The notes: a model not told the origin generated them from the letters alone. A stretch of DNA of 64,000 bases from Anaerolineae bacterium (GCA_013178185.1 JABLXC010000001.1:1-64000), one strand, 5' to 3'; counted from the stretch's first letter, positions 50,135 to 59,229 are shown. Program-made: numbers and translations.

Positions 50135-51411
50135 TGGGAAACTCCGCCGCAAAGTTCGATCTGCCTGCCTTCTTGATGCTCCTGCTCAGCGGTCTTGGCC
50201 TGCTGGGCATTCTGACGGCCGCCGCCGGACTGGCGTTTGCCGGTCTCTTTGCGCTGCTGGCGGGCGGGGCGTTGGGCGATCGGGCTTTGCCCATCCTTTC
50301 GCTCGCCTGGGCGGCGGTTTTTTTCTGCCTTTTGCTGCTGCCTTCGCTCATCAATGCCTTCATCCGACTTTTGAACCTCAACCGCCCGACCATCGGGCTG
50401 CCGCACCGTCTCCGGCTGGCGTCTCTCTTTATGTTGTTCTTCCCGGCTTTGGTGGTTTCGGGCGATTATTTGTCGCTGCAAAGCGATTTTTCCTGGCTCT
50501 TGCTGCCGCCGCTGCAAATCCTGGTGACTGTTATCCCGATCTGGTGGATATTTGAGGTAGGCCGTCGCGGCCTGACGATGAGCGAGCGGCGCAGAGGCTG
50601 GGGGTTGGTCAGTTTCAACATGCTGATCAACCAGCCCCTCATCCTGGTTGCCGAAATCGGCTTGTTCCTGATCCTGGGCGCCCTGGCGGCGCTTTGGCTT
50701 TCGGGCCGCCCGGAACTGTTTGGCGAGCTTCAGCGCCTGGCGCAGCGTGTTGCTGACGCTGGTATGGACCCCGCCGCGCTCCAGCGCATGCTCTTACCCT
50801 TCCTCCAGCAGCCGCTCGTCTTGCTGGGCATTCTGGTGATGGCCGCCGGTCTCATTCCCATGCTGGAAGAACTGCTCAAGCCCCTGGCGTTGTGGGGGCT
50901 GGCGGGGCGCGGCGGCTTTACGCCGGTGGACGGGTTTGTTGGCGGGATGCTGTGCGGGGCAACCTTCGCGCTGATGGAAACGCTTGGAAACCTTTCGAAC
51001 CCGCTCGATCTGTGGGCCGCGGTGGTGGTGGGGCGCTTTGGCACCGCCTTGTTGCATATCACCACCTCCGGATTGGTCGGGTGGGGATTGGCTTCGGCGC
51101 TTGCTGAGGAAAAATATGCCCGCCTGGGAGCTGGTTATCTGCTTGCCGTCGGCCTGCATGCATTATGGAATGTATTTGGCATCATGGTTGGCATCTCCCC
51201 GCTGATTGATGGCGCCGATGCTCCGGCTTTTGTGGTGCTGAACCAGCGTCTGGGGATGGTTGCGCCTTTGGCAATGGCCGCGCTGACGGCGACGCTGTTT
51301 TTAATTCTGCTCGGTAGCAATCGTCGTCTCAGAAAAGCGTCCCGACCGGCAGGCGAAGATGGGGTCGTTGAGGCGGTCGGACCTCTCGGCGCGGAAAATG
51401 AATCGGTCTGA
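50131..51411 (+). CDS. PrsW-like intramembrane metalloprotease
   Basis: A 426-residue membrane protein with about ten helices. The PrsW/CPBP-type motifs are in order: PMLEELLKPLAL (EExxK), GATFALMETLGN (FxxxE), RFGTALLHITTSG (helix His) and GLHALWN (HxxxN). PrsW proteases cut membrane anti-sigma factors in other bacteria; here no anti-sigma gene is adjacent. The N-terminal part has extra helices. Its ATG (50131) overlaps the selenoprotein stop by four bases (ATGA), so it is translationally coupled to an envelope-folding lipoprotein pair, which may hint at envelope quality control. Confidence 0.75.
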   Translation: MMGNSAAKFDLPAFLMLLLSGLGLLGILTAAAGLAFAGLFALLAGGALGDRALPILSLAWAAVFFCLLLLPSLINAFIRLLNLNRPTIGLPHRLRLASLFMLFFPALVVSGDYLSLQSDFSWLLLPPLQILVTVIPIWWIFEVGRRGLTMSERRRGWGLVSFNMLINQPLILVAEIGLFLILGALAALWLSGRPELFGELQRLAQRVADAGMDPAALQRMLLPFLQQPLVLLGILVMAAGLIPMLEELLKPLALWGLAGRGGFTPVDGFVGGMLCGATFALMETLGNLSNPLDLWAAVVVGRFGTALLHITTSGLVGWGLASALAEEKYARLGAGYLLAVGLHALWNVFGIMVGISPLIDGADAPAFVVLNQRLGMVAPLAMAALTATLFLILLGSNRRLRKASRPAGEDGVVEAVGPLGAENESV

Positions 51412-51491
51412 AATGCTGGTAAAATTGTTCCTTGCTGCTTGCTTCTGTTAGCCTTGGGGCGGCAAATTGACCTTGGAGGTTTACGAACCGA

Positions 51492-52151
51492 ATGGAATGG
51501 ATCACATTCATCATTGATTTTGTTTTGCACCTGGATCACTACCTGAACGTAATTATCGAGTGGGCTGGTATTTGGACCTACTTGATTCTCTTCATTGTTA
51601 TTTTTATTGAAACCGGGCTGGTTGTCACGCCTTTTCTGCCCGGCGACTCGTTGCTGTTTGCGGCCGGCGCAATCTCAGCCCTGGGGTCAACCCTCAATCC
51701 TGTTCTCCTGTTTGCCCTGCTGGCGGTGGCCGCCGTACTGGGGGATACGGTCAATTACTGGATTGGCCATTTTATCGGAGAGAAGGCTTTTACGACCAAT
51801 TCTCGTTTCCTCAAGAAAGAATATCTCGAGCGCACACAGGCTTTTTATCATAAGCACGGCGGCAAGACCATCTTTCTGGCGCGCTTTATTCCCATCATTC
51901 GCACCTTTGCTCCCTTTGTAGCGGGGATAGGACGTATGCGTTATGGCTACTTTATTACCTATAACGTCGTGGGCGGTATTGTCTGGACGGGACTGTTCAT
52001 CTTTGCCGGTTACTTCTTTGGGAATGTGCCGTTTGTCAAGAATAACTTCTCGCTGGTGGTGATTGCCATCATCCTGATCTCGCTCATGCCGCCGGTGGTC
52101 GAATACCTGCGCAACCGTAAGAGCCCTAAAGCCGAACTGGAAGTCAGTTGA
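51492..52151 (+). CDS. DedA family membrane protein
   Basis: A 219-residue DedA/SNARE-associated (VTT) membrane protein. Diagnostic stretches: FIETGLVVTPFLPGDSLLFAAG, then GDTVNYWIGHFIGEKAF, FLKKEYLERTQAFYHKHGGKTIFLARFIPIIRTFAPFVAG (read in parts) and MRYGYFITYNVVGGIVWT. DedA proteins act as phospholipid or undecaprenyl-phosphate flippases. GGAGG lies upstream of ATG 51492. The lipid acyltransferase gene follows by 33 bp, a functional match with membrane lipid handling. Confidence 0.9.
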   Translation: MEWITFIIDFVLHLDHYLNVIIEWAGIWTYLILFIVIFIETGLVVTPFLPGDSLLFAAGAISALGSTLNPVLLFALLAVAAVLGDTVNYWIGHFIGEKAFTTNSRFLKKEYLERTQAFYHKHGGKTIFLARFIPIIRTFAPFVAGIGRMRYGYFITYNVVGGIVWTGLFIFAGYFFGNVPFVKNNFSLVVIAIILISLMPPVVEYLRNRKSPKAELEVS

Positions 52152-52184
52152 CGCGCCGTTTCTTGACGAGGAGAAAGACCCATT

Positions 52185-52853
52185 GTGAAGCGCGAAAAGC
52201 TCCAACACCTTGTACGGCGTTTGTTTCACAGCCTTGCCACACTCCAGTTCATTCATCCGGAGTATGTCCCGTCGCAGGGCGGTGTCATTGTGGCAACCAA
52301 CCACCTCAGCCGATTGGATATTCCAGTTCTTTTCCTCATTCCGACCCGCCCGGATATTACCGCCCTGGTAACGGATAAGTACAAGCGCTATCCGTTCTTT
52401 CGCTGGTTCGCCGAAAGCGCCAACGGCATTTGGATCGATCGCACCAAAGCGGATTTCACCGCCTTTCGAGAGGCTGCCGAGCTGCTTAAGAAGGGCGGTT
52501 GTGTGGGTATCTCGCCGGAAGGCACCCGCAGCGATTCCGGCGTGCTTTTAGAAGGTAAGGCGGGTACGGCTTTGCTGGCGCTCAAGGCGAATGTTCCAAT
52601 TGTACCAGTCGGGATTGCTGGCACCGAAAATGCCCTGGGCCCGATGCTGACGATGCAAAAACCGGTCATCACAGCCCGCTTTGGACCTCCTTTCCGGTTG
52701 CCGCCGCTGGACCGCTCGAACCGCGAGGAAACCCTTAAGAATTACACCGATGAAATCATGTGCCGGATTGCGGCCTTGCTGCCGCAGAAATACCACGGTT
52801 TTTACCGCGATCACCCACGCCTGAAAGAGCTGCTGGCTGCCCGCCGCGATTGA
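52185..52853 (+). CDS. PlsC-type lysophospholipid acyltransferase
   Basis: A 222-residue acyltransferase of the 1-acyl-glycerol-3-phosphate (PlsC) family, acting at the inner membrane to add the second acyl chain. Motif I is NHLSRLD (the NHxxxxD acid catalytic site), followed by GIWIDRTKADFTAFREA, motif III in GISPEGTRSD, and VPIVPVGIAGTE. It uses GTG 52185, with GAGGAG 12 bases upstream. It is 33 bp after the DedA gene and is probably cotranscribed. Confidence 0.88.
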   Translation: MKREKLQHLVRRLFHSLATLQFIHPEYVPSQGGVIVATNHLSRLDIPVLFLIPTRPDITALVTDKYKRYPFFRWFAESANGIWIDRTKADFTAFREAAELLKKGGCVGISPEGTRSDSGVLLEGKAGTALLALKANVPIVPVGIAGTENALGPMLTMQKPVITARFGPPFRLPPLDRSNREETLKNYTDEIMCRIAALLPQKYHGFYRDHPRLKELLAARRD

Positions 52854-52924
52854 AAAGACACTGCTGAATTTTATAAAACGCCTGGCCAGGTCGAACAGAG
52901 ACCAGACACAGGGTAGGTTTTTTG

Positions 52925-52953
52925 TTGCTGTTTAGCATAGGCCGTGCTATACT
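52925..52953 (+). promoter_or_regulatory. Sigma-70-type promoter for the XRE-cupin gene
   Basis: TTGCTG (52925-52930), a 17-base spacer, then TATACT (52948-52953). The leader to ATG 53054 would be about 95 bases, with GGAG as the ribosome-binding site just before the start. Confidence 0.55.
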
Positions 52954-53053
52954 ATTATTGACATAAAGCCAGTTTCGTGTACTAATACTAAACATTCTTT
53001 GCATTTTTTCGAACAATATCCCCGCGGGGGCGGCGGTAATTGGAGTGAATGGA

Positions 53054-53617
53054 ATGGAAAGTTCTGGCGGGTATGAATTGTTAATCGGCGCGCGCATTAA
53101 GCAGCATCGCCAGAGTCAGGGGCTCAGTATGCGCGAGCTGGGACGGCGAACCGATTTATCGGTTTCGTTTCTCAGCCAGGTCGAACGCGGGCTGGTCAGC
53201 GTTTCGATCAGTTCGCTCAGGAAGATCGCTGACGCCCTGGATGTTTCCATTATGTTTTTTCTAGACGACCGTGTGAATGATGATCCGATTGTTCACGCCG
53301 GAAACCGCAGAATCGAGATACCCCCTGGCTTCTCCGATTATATCGAGGTCATCTCTCCAAACCTGGGGCAAAAAGCCGAGGTCATCCTGGCGCATATGTC
53401 CCCGGGCAGCAGTTATGCTGCCCAGCCCCTCAAGGCTCCGACGGATGAGTGTATTTACATGATCCAGGGCTCAATCAAGATTGGACTGGACGGCAAAGAT
53501 TATAAGCTGAACCCCGGCGACAGCGTCTGTTTTAAGGGCAATTCGCTGACCGGCGTTCACTGCGTATCCGATGAGAATGCCTCCTGGTTCTGGGTGATCA
53601 CCCCTCCAGAGTTCTAA
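53054..53617 (+). CDS. XRE-family regulator with C-terminal cupin domain
   Basis: A 187-residue transcription regulator: N-terminal helix-turn-helix (RELGRRTDLSVSFLSQVERGLVSVSISSLRKIADAL, in parts) and C-terminal cupin sensor (TDECIYMIQGSIKIGLDGKDYKLNPGDSVCFKGN in parts, GVHCVSDENASWFWVITPP). This PuuR/SutR-type layout controls catabolic or stress genes in response to a small ligand. A GTG at 53045 would add three residues; ATG 53054 fits GGAG spacing better. Its own promoter is at 52925. It ends tail to tail with the redoxin gene, overlapping by four bases. The target genes are not evident. Confidence 0.88.
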   Translation: MESSGGYELLIGARIKQHRQSQGLSMRELGRRTDLSVSFLSQVERGLVSVSISSLRKIADALDVSIMFFLDDRVNDDPIVHAGNRRIEIPPGFSDYIEVISPNLGQKAEVILAHMSPGSSYAAQPLKAPTDECIYMIQGSIKIGLDGKDYKLNPGDSVCFKGNSLTGVHCVSDENASWFWVITPPEF

Positions 53618-54159
53618 ACCCACCTGCCAAACCGCACCAGCGCGCAGCCAAAGCTGTTCGTTTCACATGTCTTGGGGATTTGTCCTTCCAGGAGGGCTGC
53701 TACAGCCTCCGCCAGGTAAAAACGTCTGGGTTCGCGCTGGCGAAAAGAAACATCGTCGAAGGCGCCTCGATAGCGCAGAATTCCGTTTGCGTCCAATGCG
53801 AACAAGTGCGGTGTGGTTCGCGCGCCGAACAGATTGGCGGCTACCTGCTCTCGGTCGTGCAAAAGGAGGGCGATTTCTTGCCGCTCAGCCGACTGTTGGA
53901 TTTGCTCTGGGGTTTCGTCGGCGTTGGAAGCCACAGTCACCACGATGGCCGCCTCTCCCCAGCTTTTCGCCAGTTTGCGCAGTTCCACATCGACGCGCTG
54001 GCTGTGCGGGCATTCGGCTGACCAAAAATTGATCACCACAATCTTCCCCCGAAAATCGCTCAAGCGGTGCGTCTTTCCTTGCAGGTCAGTCAGGCAGAAA
54101 TCCGGCGCAGGCTTATGCAGCGGAAGCTCGTTCTGCAGTTGAGGAGGAAAAATTTCCAT
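53614..54159 (-). CDS. AhpC/TSA-type redoxin, CxxS variant
   Basis: A 181-residue thioredoxin-fold protein of the AhpC/TSA-redoxin type: PAPDFCLTDLQGKTHRLSDFRGK, then VVINFWSAECPHS with Cys50 and Ser53 in place of the second redox cysteine, and a TTPHLFALDANG cis-proline region. A CxxS site suits peroxidase or isomerase chemistry rather than dithiol oxidation. No signal peptide is evident from ATG 54159, which has AGGA at the right spacing; the frame opens 16 codons earlier but without one either. It is alone on this strand. Confidence 0.8.
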   Translation of the reverse strand: MEIFPPQLQNELPLHKPAPDFCLTDLQGKTHRLSDFRGKIVVINFWSAECPHSQRVDVELRKLAKSWGEAAIVVTVASNADETPEQIQQSAERQEIALLLHDREQVAANLFGARTTPHLFALDANGILRYRGAFDDVSFRQREPRRFYLAEAVAALLEGQIPKTCETNSFGCALVRFGRWV

Positions 54160-54224
54160 ACGAGATCCTACAGAAAGAATAATCTGATTTTGCAATCTTC
54201 GGCGCAAAAGCCAGCTAAAATTAT

Positions 54225-54266
54225 ATCATCCTGTGGATATCATCCTGTGGATATCATCCTGTGATT
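54225..54266. repeat. 14-bp tandem repeat, three copies
   Basis: The unit ATCATCCTGTGGAT occurs twice exactly at 54225-54252 and a third time with changed last bases. It lies between the divergent redoxin and ICMT-like genes, where it could affect promoter spacing. Confidence 0.8.
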
Positions 54267-54278
54267 TGGAGACGGTAA

Positions 54279-54917
54279 ATGCACGGTACGGGGTTCTGGT
54301 GGATCATCCTTTCATTGGCGCTCTATGGTGTCCTTCATTCGCTGCTGGCTTCGCTGAGATGGAAAGCCTGGGTCAGGCGTTGGATCGGCGCGCCCCACTT
54401 CGACCGTTTTTACCGGCTGTTTTTTAACCTCATCGCAGCCGTTGCGCTCTTGCCATCCCTGGCGCTGGTAGTGCTTTTGCCGGATGAGAAGATTTATACG
54501 GTTCGATTTCCCTGGCTGGTTCTTACCGCGCTCATCCAGCTTTTGGCTTTGCTTGGCCTGGCAGTGGGGGTCATGCAGACCGGCGGAGCGAACTTCTTGG
54601 GTCTGGAACAGCTTTTTAACCCTGAGAAAGCGGCGCAGCCGCGCCAGTTTGTAAACGATGGGTTATACCGCTGGGTGCGCCACCCGCTTTACTTTTTTTC
54701 TCTGCTCATCCTCTGGTTGTTCCCGGTGATGAGTTGGAATACCCTGGCCTTCAACATCGGCGCGACTCTCTACCTCACGATCGGCTCGTGGTTCGAAGAG
54801 CGAAAACTGCTGCATGAATTTGGGGAGCAATATGCCGCTTATCGGCGCTGCACCCCCATGCTGTTCCCACTCTTCCGGCGTAAACCCTGTGTTGGGGAGG
54901 AGGCCGGGGGAAAATAA
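54279..54917 (+). CDS. ICMT/PEMT-like membrane methyltransferase family protein
   Basis: A 212-residue membrane protein with five or six helices. The C-terminal half has the isoprenylcysteine carboxyl methyltransferase / phospholipid methyltransferase pattern: DGLYRWVRHPLYFFSLLILW (RHPxY) and EERKLLHEFGEQYAAYRR (EExxL...Y..Y). Bacterial members methylate lipids or small molecules with SAM; NnrU-like proteins share the N-terminal half. The substrate is unknown. It lies 3 bp before comEC on the same strand, so the two are cotranscribed. Confidence 0.8.
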   Translation: MHGTGFWWIILSLALYGVLHSLLASLRWKAWVRRWIGAPHFDRFYRLFFNLIAAVALLPSLALVVLLPDEKIYTVRFPWLVLTALIQLLALLGLAVGVMQTGGANFLGLEQLFNPEKAAQPRQFVNDGLYRWVRHPLYFFSLLILWLFPVMSWNTLAFNIGATLYLTIGSWFEERKLLHEFGEQYAAYRRCTPMLFPLFRRKPCVGEEAGGK

Positions 54918-54920
54918 GCG

Positions 54921-57230
54921 ATGCCCCTGCTTTGGATTTCGGCTGGTTTTCTGGCTGGGGTTTTTCTGGCTTCCCGCTGGTTGCTGCCCTGGCCGGTGTG
55001 GGGGGCGCTGGCGGTTTTTAGTGTTGGGGTGGGGGTTCTAGAATTACGCCTGCCTTTCCTCTCCGGCTGGCGAAAACGCTGGGGCCGCCTTGCGCCTTTA
55101 CCGGCCGGTTTTCTTCTGGCGGCCCTGCTTGCCGGGGCGGCTCGTTTTCAGGCCGCTCGCCCGATCTTCGACCAGGCGGATCTTGCACCGTACAATGGGC
55201 AAGGCGAGGTGCGTTTCTCGGCGATGGTGGTCGAGCCTCCCCAAAAAAGAGAGCGCTCAATTCAGCTCCGGCTGAGCGCCGAAGAAATCCTCGCGATGAA
55301 TGGGGTGAGCGTGTCCATCCCCGTCAGTGGTCTCGCGCTGGCCACGTTGCCGCCGGGCGGCGACTGGCGTTACGGCGACAGGCTGGAGCTAACTGGTGAG
55401 CTGGTTGACCCGCCTGAAGGCGAGAGCTTCTCTTACCGCGCATACCTGGCCCGCCAGGGGGTCTATACGATGATTAACTATCCGAGCATCCGCCTGCTGG
55501 AGCGGGGTGCTGGGAACGTACTTTTGACCGGCATATACGCCTTTCGCGATCAGGCTTACCGGGTCTTAAATCGTCTCTATCCTCAACCCGAAGCAGCCTT
55601 GCTTTCCGGGATCCTGTTGGGCATTGAGCAGGACATCCCGGCGAGCCTGGAGCGCGCCTTCCGCGATACGGGTACGGCGCATATCATCGCCATCTCTGGC
55701 TTCAACATTGCCATCCTGGCGGCATTGTTCAGCTCGCTGGCCGGTCGTTTGATCCCCGACCGCTGGTTGTCGTTGCTGGTTGCCATTTTGGGGGTGGCGG
55801 TGTACACCATCCTGGTTGGCGCTGCGGCTTCGGTTGTGCGGGCGGCTGTGATGGGGGGGCTCACCCTGCTGGGTAGCCAGATCGGCCGACGCAATGCTGG
55901 TCTCAATGCGCTGGCGTTTACCGGCGCAGCGATGTGCGCTTTTAACCCGGACCTGCTGTGGGATGTTAGCTTTCAGCTTTCCTTCAGCGCCACGCTGGGT
56001 TTGGTGTGGTTCGGCGTTCCGTTGGAAAACATCGCCCGGCAATGGCTGGAGGGGCGCTTTTCTTCGAACACCGCTCGCCGCCTGACCGGGCCGTTGAGCG
56101 AATATTTTTTGTTTACGCTGGCGGCTCAGGTCACTACTTTACCGGTTATTCTGTATCATTTTCAGCGTCTTTCGCTGAGTTCTTTGCTGGCTAACCCGCT
56201 GGTTCTTCCGCCTCAGCCGCTGGTGATGACGCTGGGCGGGCTTTCGGCGCTGGCTGGGATGGTCTTGTATCCGCTTGGCAAAGCCCTCTCGTTTTTGGTC
56301 TGGCCGCTGCTGCTGTTCACCATTCGCGTCGTCGAGTCCCTCTCCAGGATCAACGGCGGCGCAGTGGTTGTGGGCCAGACCACAATGTTCTGGGCGGCGA
56401 TCTATTTCCTGGCTTTGTTCCTTCTGGCGAAAAACCTTGCTTTTGTCTGGCAGCAGCGCGCTCGCCTGAAAGCATACGCCGGGCTGGCTGTGCTTTGTTT
56501 GGGCAGCGTTGTCGCCTGGCGGGGTTTTTACGGCGCTCCGGATGGCCGTCTGCACCTGACGGTTTACTTTACTTCGAGCGGGCCGGCAGTTCAGATTCAG
56601 ACGCCGCAGGGTCGTTACCTTTTCATTCACTATGGCTCCCCCAACCGCGAGCTGAATAGCTTCCTGGCGCGCCGGATGCCTATTTTCCACCAGCGGCCAG
56701 ATGGACTCTTGCTTCCCGCTGGCGCCGCCAGAGCTTTAGAAGGGCTGCCCGATTTCCTGGATCGCTTTCCGCCGGGTTGGATCCTCTGGAATTCGCAGAT
56801 CAGCGAGTATCGTTCGGCCGCCCGGCTGAAAACCTGCGCGCAAAACCAGGGCATCCCGCTCCTTCCGCTTGAAAGCGGGCAGTCTATTTCGCTGGGAGGC
56901 GCCGCTCGGCTTGAAGCGCTGGCGCAGGAGGAAGAAGGGGCGCTGCTGGGACTGGTCTCCGGTGGGGTGCGGGTCGTTTTTGCCAGCGGCGGGCCGGAAA
57001 GTCTTGCCAGGCTGCCCACGAACTGGTCTTCGCCTGGCGTCATCTTGTTGCTTTCAGAAGCCAGTTTGAAGGATGCCGCGCCGCAGGAGTGGCTGGCATT
57101 CCAGCCTGGTCTGGTCATCGCACCCGCTGGCGCGCCTGGCCTGCCCTCCAACTGGCTGGCGTTAGACCGGCGTCATTGGGTGGAGGCGACGTTCGACGAT
57201 GGAGATGTGAGGATTTCGGCGAGGGAATAG
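54921..57230 (+). CDS. comEC: ComEC/Rec2-type DNA uptake channel protein
   Basis: A 769-residue inner-membrane protein for DNA uptake during transformation. The N-terminal soluble OB-like (DUF4131) part is followed by the competence domain (LLSGILLGIEQDIPASLERAFRDTGTAHIIAISGFNIAI, in parts), about ten helices to residue ~530. The C-terminal ~230 residues lie where a metallo-beta-lactamase-type domain is usual, but the HxHxDH zinc motif is not found (the start reads GRYLFIHYGSPN). The nuclease-like activity proposed for this domain is thus probably absent. No comEA gene is adjacent. The 3-bp spacing couples it to the ICMT-like gene. Confidence 0.85.
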   Translation: MPLLWISAGFLAGVFLASRWLLPWPVWGALAVFSVGVGVLELRLPFLSGWRKRWGRLAPLPAGFLLAALLAGAARFQAARPIFDQADLAPYNGQGEVRFSAMVVEPPQKRERSIQLRLSAEEILAMNGVSVSIPVSGLALATLPPGGDWRYGDRLELTGELVDPPEGESFSYRAYLARQGVYTMINYPSIRLLERGAGNVLLTGIYAFRDQAYRVLNRLYPQPEAALLSGILLGIEQDIPASLERAFRDTGTAHIIAISGFNIAILAALFSSLAGRLIPDRWLSLLVAILGVAVYTILVGAAASVVRAAVMGGLTLLGSQIGRRNAGLNALAFTGAAMCAFNPDLLWDVSFQLSFSATLGLVWFGVPLENIARQWLEGRFSSNTARRLTGPLSEYFLFTLAAQVTTLPVILYHFQRLSLSSLLANPLVLPPQPLVMTLGGLSALAGMVLYPLGKALSFLVWPLLLFTIRVVESLSRINGGAVVVGQTTMFWAAIYFLALFLLAKNLAFVWQQRARLKAYAGLAVLCLGSVVAWRGFYGAPDGRLHLTVYFTSSGPAVQIQTPQGRYLFIHYGSPNRELNSFLARRMPIFHQRPDGLLLPAGAARALEGLPDFLDRFPPGWILWNSQISEYRSAARLKTCAQNQGIPLLPLESGQSISLGGAARLEALAQEEEGALLGLVSGGVRVVFASGGPESLARLPTNWSSPGVILLLSEASLKDAAPQEWLAFQPGLVIAPAGAPGLPSNWLALDRRHWVEATFDDGDVRISARE

Positions 57231-57247
57231 TGTTTTAAGATTGCCGT

Positions 57248-57724
57248 TTATCCGCTTTCCCTGGGGTCACTTGATGCCAACAGACTCCTGATGCGTTCGT
57301 CAGTCGCAGTCAGCCAGGTTGTGAAATGCGGCGACCAAATCAGGCAGGTTTTAGAAATCTTCCCGCTTGCAAGATCTTGTTTCAGCTCTGTGAGGGTCAT
57401 GGGACCACTGGGTTCGTTGCCAAAAAGAACAATGCACCAATTCCCTACCTCATCTTCATAGGGTAGCGCTTTTACCCCGGCGACTTTTCCGATTGACACC
57501 AGGATCCCCTGACGCACCCCGCACCCGGCAAATACCAGCTCGCCGTGCAGGCGGTCGTGCCACATCCATTGCTTCAGTTTCGGGTTTAAGAAGGCCTCTC
57601 GGCTGCCCAGCGGCAGGATCCAGTCGCCTGCCGCTCCGAAAGCCTCTTCTTCATCGAGCCCCTCTTCCCTGACTCTGGTTTCGATCTCTGCCAGCTTTTT
57701 TTCTAGCAAATGTTGCGTCTTCAT
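57248..57724 (-). CDS. Hypothetical protein with GYF-like C-terminal domain
   Basis: A 158-residue soluble protein. The N-terminal part is acidic and helical, followed by a region with a few conserved-looking Trp/Gly residues. The last ~50 residues (GPMTLTELKQDLASGKISKTCLIW, then FTTWLTATDE) resemble the GYF_2 peptide-binding fold (GP...L..L...G.i....lvw....W). No signal peptide. Its ATG overlaps the stop of the upstream secreted-protein gene by four bases, so the two are translationally coupled. A cytoplasmic partner or immunity role is conceivable but unproven. Confidence 0.6.
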   Translation of the reverse strand: MKTQHLLEKKLAEIETRVREEGLDEEEAFGAAGDWILPLGSREAFLNPKLKQWMWHDRLHGELVFAGCGVRQGILVSIGKVAGVKALPYEDEVGNWCIVLFGNEPSGPMTLTELKQDLASGKISKTCLIWSPHFTTWLTATDERIRSLLASSDPRESG

Positions 57725-59229
57725 TTTGACCCGCTAATGGTGTAGGATATTCTTTCTTTGAAATCTTCCCGGCCTAGTTGATTTCTCCATTCTCGGCGGG
57801 CTTCGTCCCATGGACGGATCAATGGGGCATTCCCTTCCTTTTCCTGGTGAAAATCAACTGCCCATTCCGATCCGTCCGGCAGGGTTACCCTTATCAAGTT
57901 GTGGTTATCCTCAAACCACGCCCGGTCCAACCAGTTCAGAAATCCCTCCGCATTTGGATCTGAAGATTTTTCTTCAAACACCACGCTGTCTATTTTCCCG
58001 CCCGAGAAATGCTTTTGCAGGCTTTTATAGACGGATTGCGAAGTCTTGTGAACATACTCTTCACAGGTCAGCCCTTTTACCTGCCCGGAAACGCGCCAGG
58101 CCGGTTGAATTAGCCATTCGGCAAACAGATTCAATCCTGTTATCGTGCGGTGAATCAGGGTTGTGGGATCAGATTGAAAGGGATTGAGAACGTAAAATCC
58201 TTGCTGGTTGAGTTCGTCTTTCAACCCTTCCAGGTCTTTTTTGAAGTTTTGAAAATTAAGGTCATAATCATGGGCGTCAATGTTAACCTCGATGCTGACC
58301 TCTTGATTACCCAGGTTTTGATTAAACTCCATTGGAAGTTTCATTTCCATGTCTTGGTTTTGGATTGGCAATTCTGCTTCCGGATGGATGGCTTTCTGTC
58401 CTGGGGTTTCAACCGCTGGTTTTAGCGCCGAGGAGGAGCTGCTTAATAATCCACTCAACGCTGCTGCCGCAGATCCCAAAAGCGCGCCCATGATGGGGAC
58501 GCCAAGGCTCCCTAGAAAGAGGATCGTCGGAATGCCAAATACACCGTTTTCGCCAGTGTCCCTTGTCTCGTTGAATGCATCGCCGGGGAGTGGGTTTGAA
58601 TCGAGTGTTTCTCCGCCAGGCTCTTGCGAGGATGGTGGGATGATTTCTGTTTCGCCTGGTGGATCAGCGTTGATTGTCGAACCTGGGAGGATTGGATCGG
58701 ATGTTTGCCACAACGCTTCTGCCAGCGACATGGTTTGTTCTTCCATGTACGGCCAACCTAATAATTTCCATCCCGTATGGAAATAAGTGATCTGGTAAGT
58801 AAAAGCCTGGTCTCCTTTTTGGGCAATCCAGTTGAAATGGATTTGAGCGGTACCGTACTTTTTTGCCGCCGAGTATCCATGAAAAGTCGTGCTTTCGCAG
58901 TCTGTTTCGCCAGATCCACAGAGATAAGTGTCATAATTGCCTTCTGAAATCTCCAAATGGACCAGTTGATCATAATCTAATTCGTTATCGTATGCATCTT
59001 TTAGCGTTTGCACAGACTGATATTCCAGCAAACACTGAAAACTGCTTGTGTCATATTCAATAAATCGCTTGACTTCACCAGATACCCCGGCAAGGGCAGC
59101 GGCATCGAACAGCGCCTGACCGCACGCTGTCTCAGCGGCCTGAAGCGATGGGATAGCCTGAACCGGTTCGACATCATTTGCTAAAAGCAGCAAGAAAAGG
59201 GCAATCAGCCAGAAGACGTTCTTTTTCAT
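57721..59229 (-). CDS. Secreted protein with candidate Cys-His-Asp (papain-like) domain
   Basis: A 502-residue exported protein. A signal peptide (MKKNVFWLIALFLLLLAN...) precedes a Cys-containing beta-type domain of about 150 residues. A Pro/Gly/Glu-rich linker follows, then a long small-residue hydrophobic segment (PTILFLGSLGVPIMGALLGSAAAALSGLL in parts) that could span the membrane. The C-terminal ~130 residues hold Cys389 (GLTCEEYV), His443 (NHNLIRVTLPDG) and Asp459 (WAVDFHQ), in the order and spacing of papain-like folds. Start ATG 59229 is preferred over an in-frame codon at 59331: AGGAGG precedes it and the signal peptide begins there. The catalytic reading is inference; the family is not recognised. 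Confidence 0.6.
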   Translation of the reverse strand: MKKNVFWLIALFLLLLANDVEPVQAIPSLQAAETACGQALFDAAALAGVSGEVKRFIEYDTSSFQCLLEYQSVQTLKDAYDNELDYDQLVHLEISEGNYDTYLCGSGETDCESTTFHGYSAAKKYGTAQIHFNWIAQKGDQAFTYQITYFHTGWKLLGWPYMEEQTMSLAEALWQTSDPILPGSTINADPPGETEIIPPSSQEPGGETLDSNPLPGDAFNETRDTGENGVFGIPTILFLGSLGVPIMGALLGSAAAALSGLLSSSSSALKPAVETPGQKAIHPEAELPIQNQDMEMKLPMEFNQNLGNQEVSIEVNIDAHDYDLNFQNFKKDLEGLKDELNQQGFYVLNPFQSDPTTLIHRTITGLNLFAEWLIQPAWRVSGQVKGLTCEEYVHKTSQSVYKSLQKHFSGGKIDSVVFEEKSSDPNAEGFLNWLDRAWFEDNHNLIRVTLPDGSEWAVDFHQEKEGNAPLIRPWDEARREWRNQLGREDFKERISYTISGSK

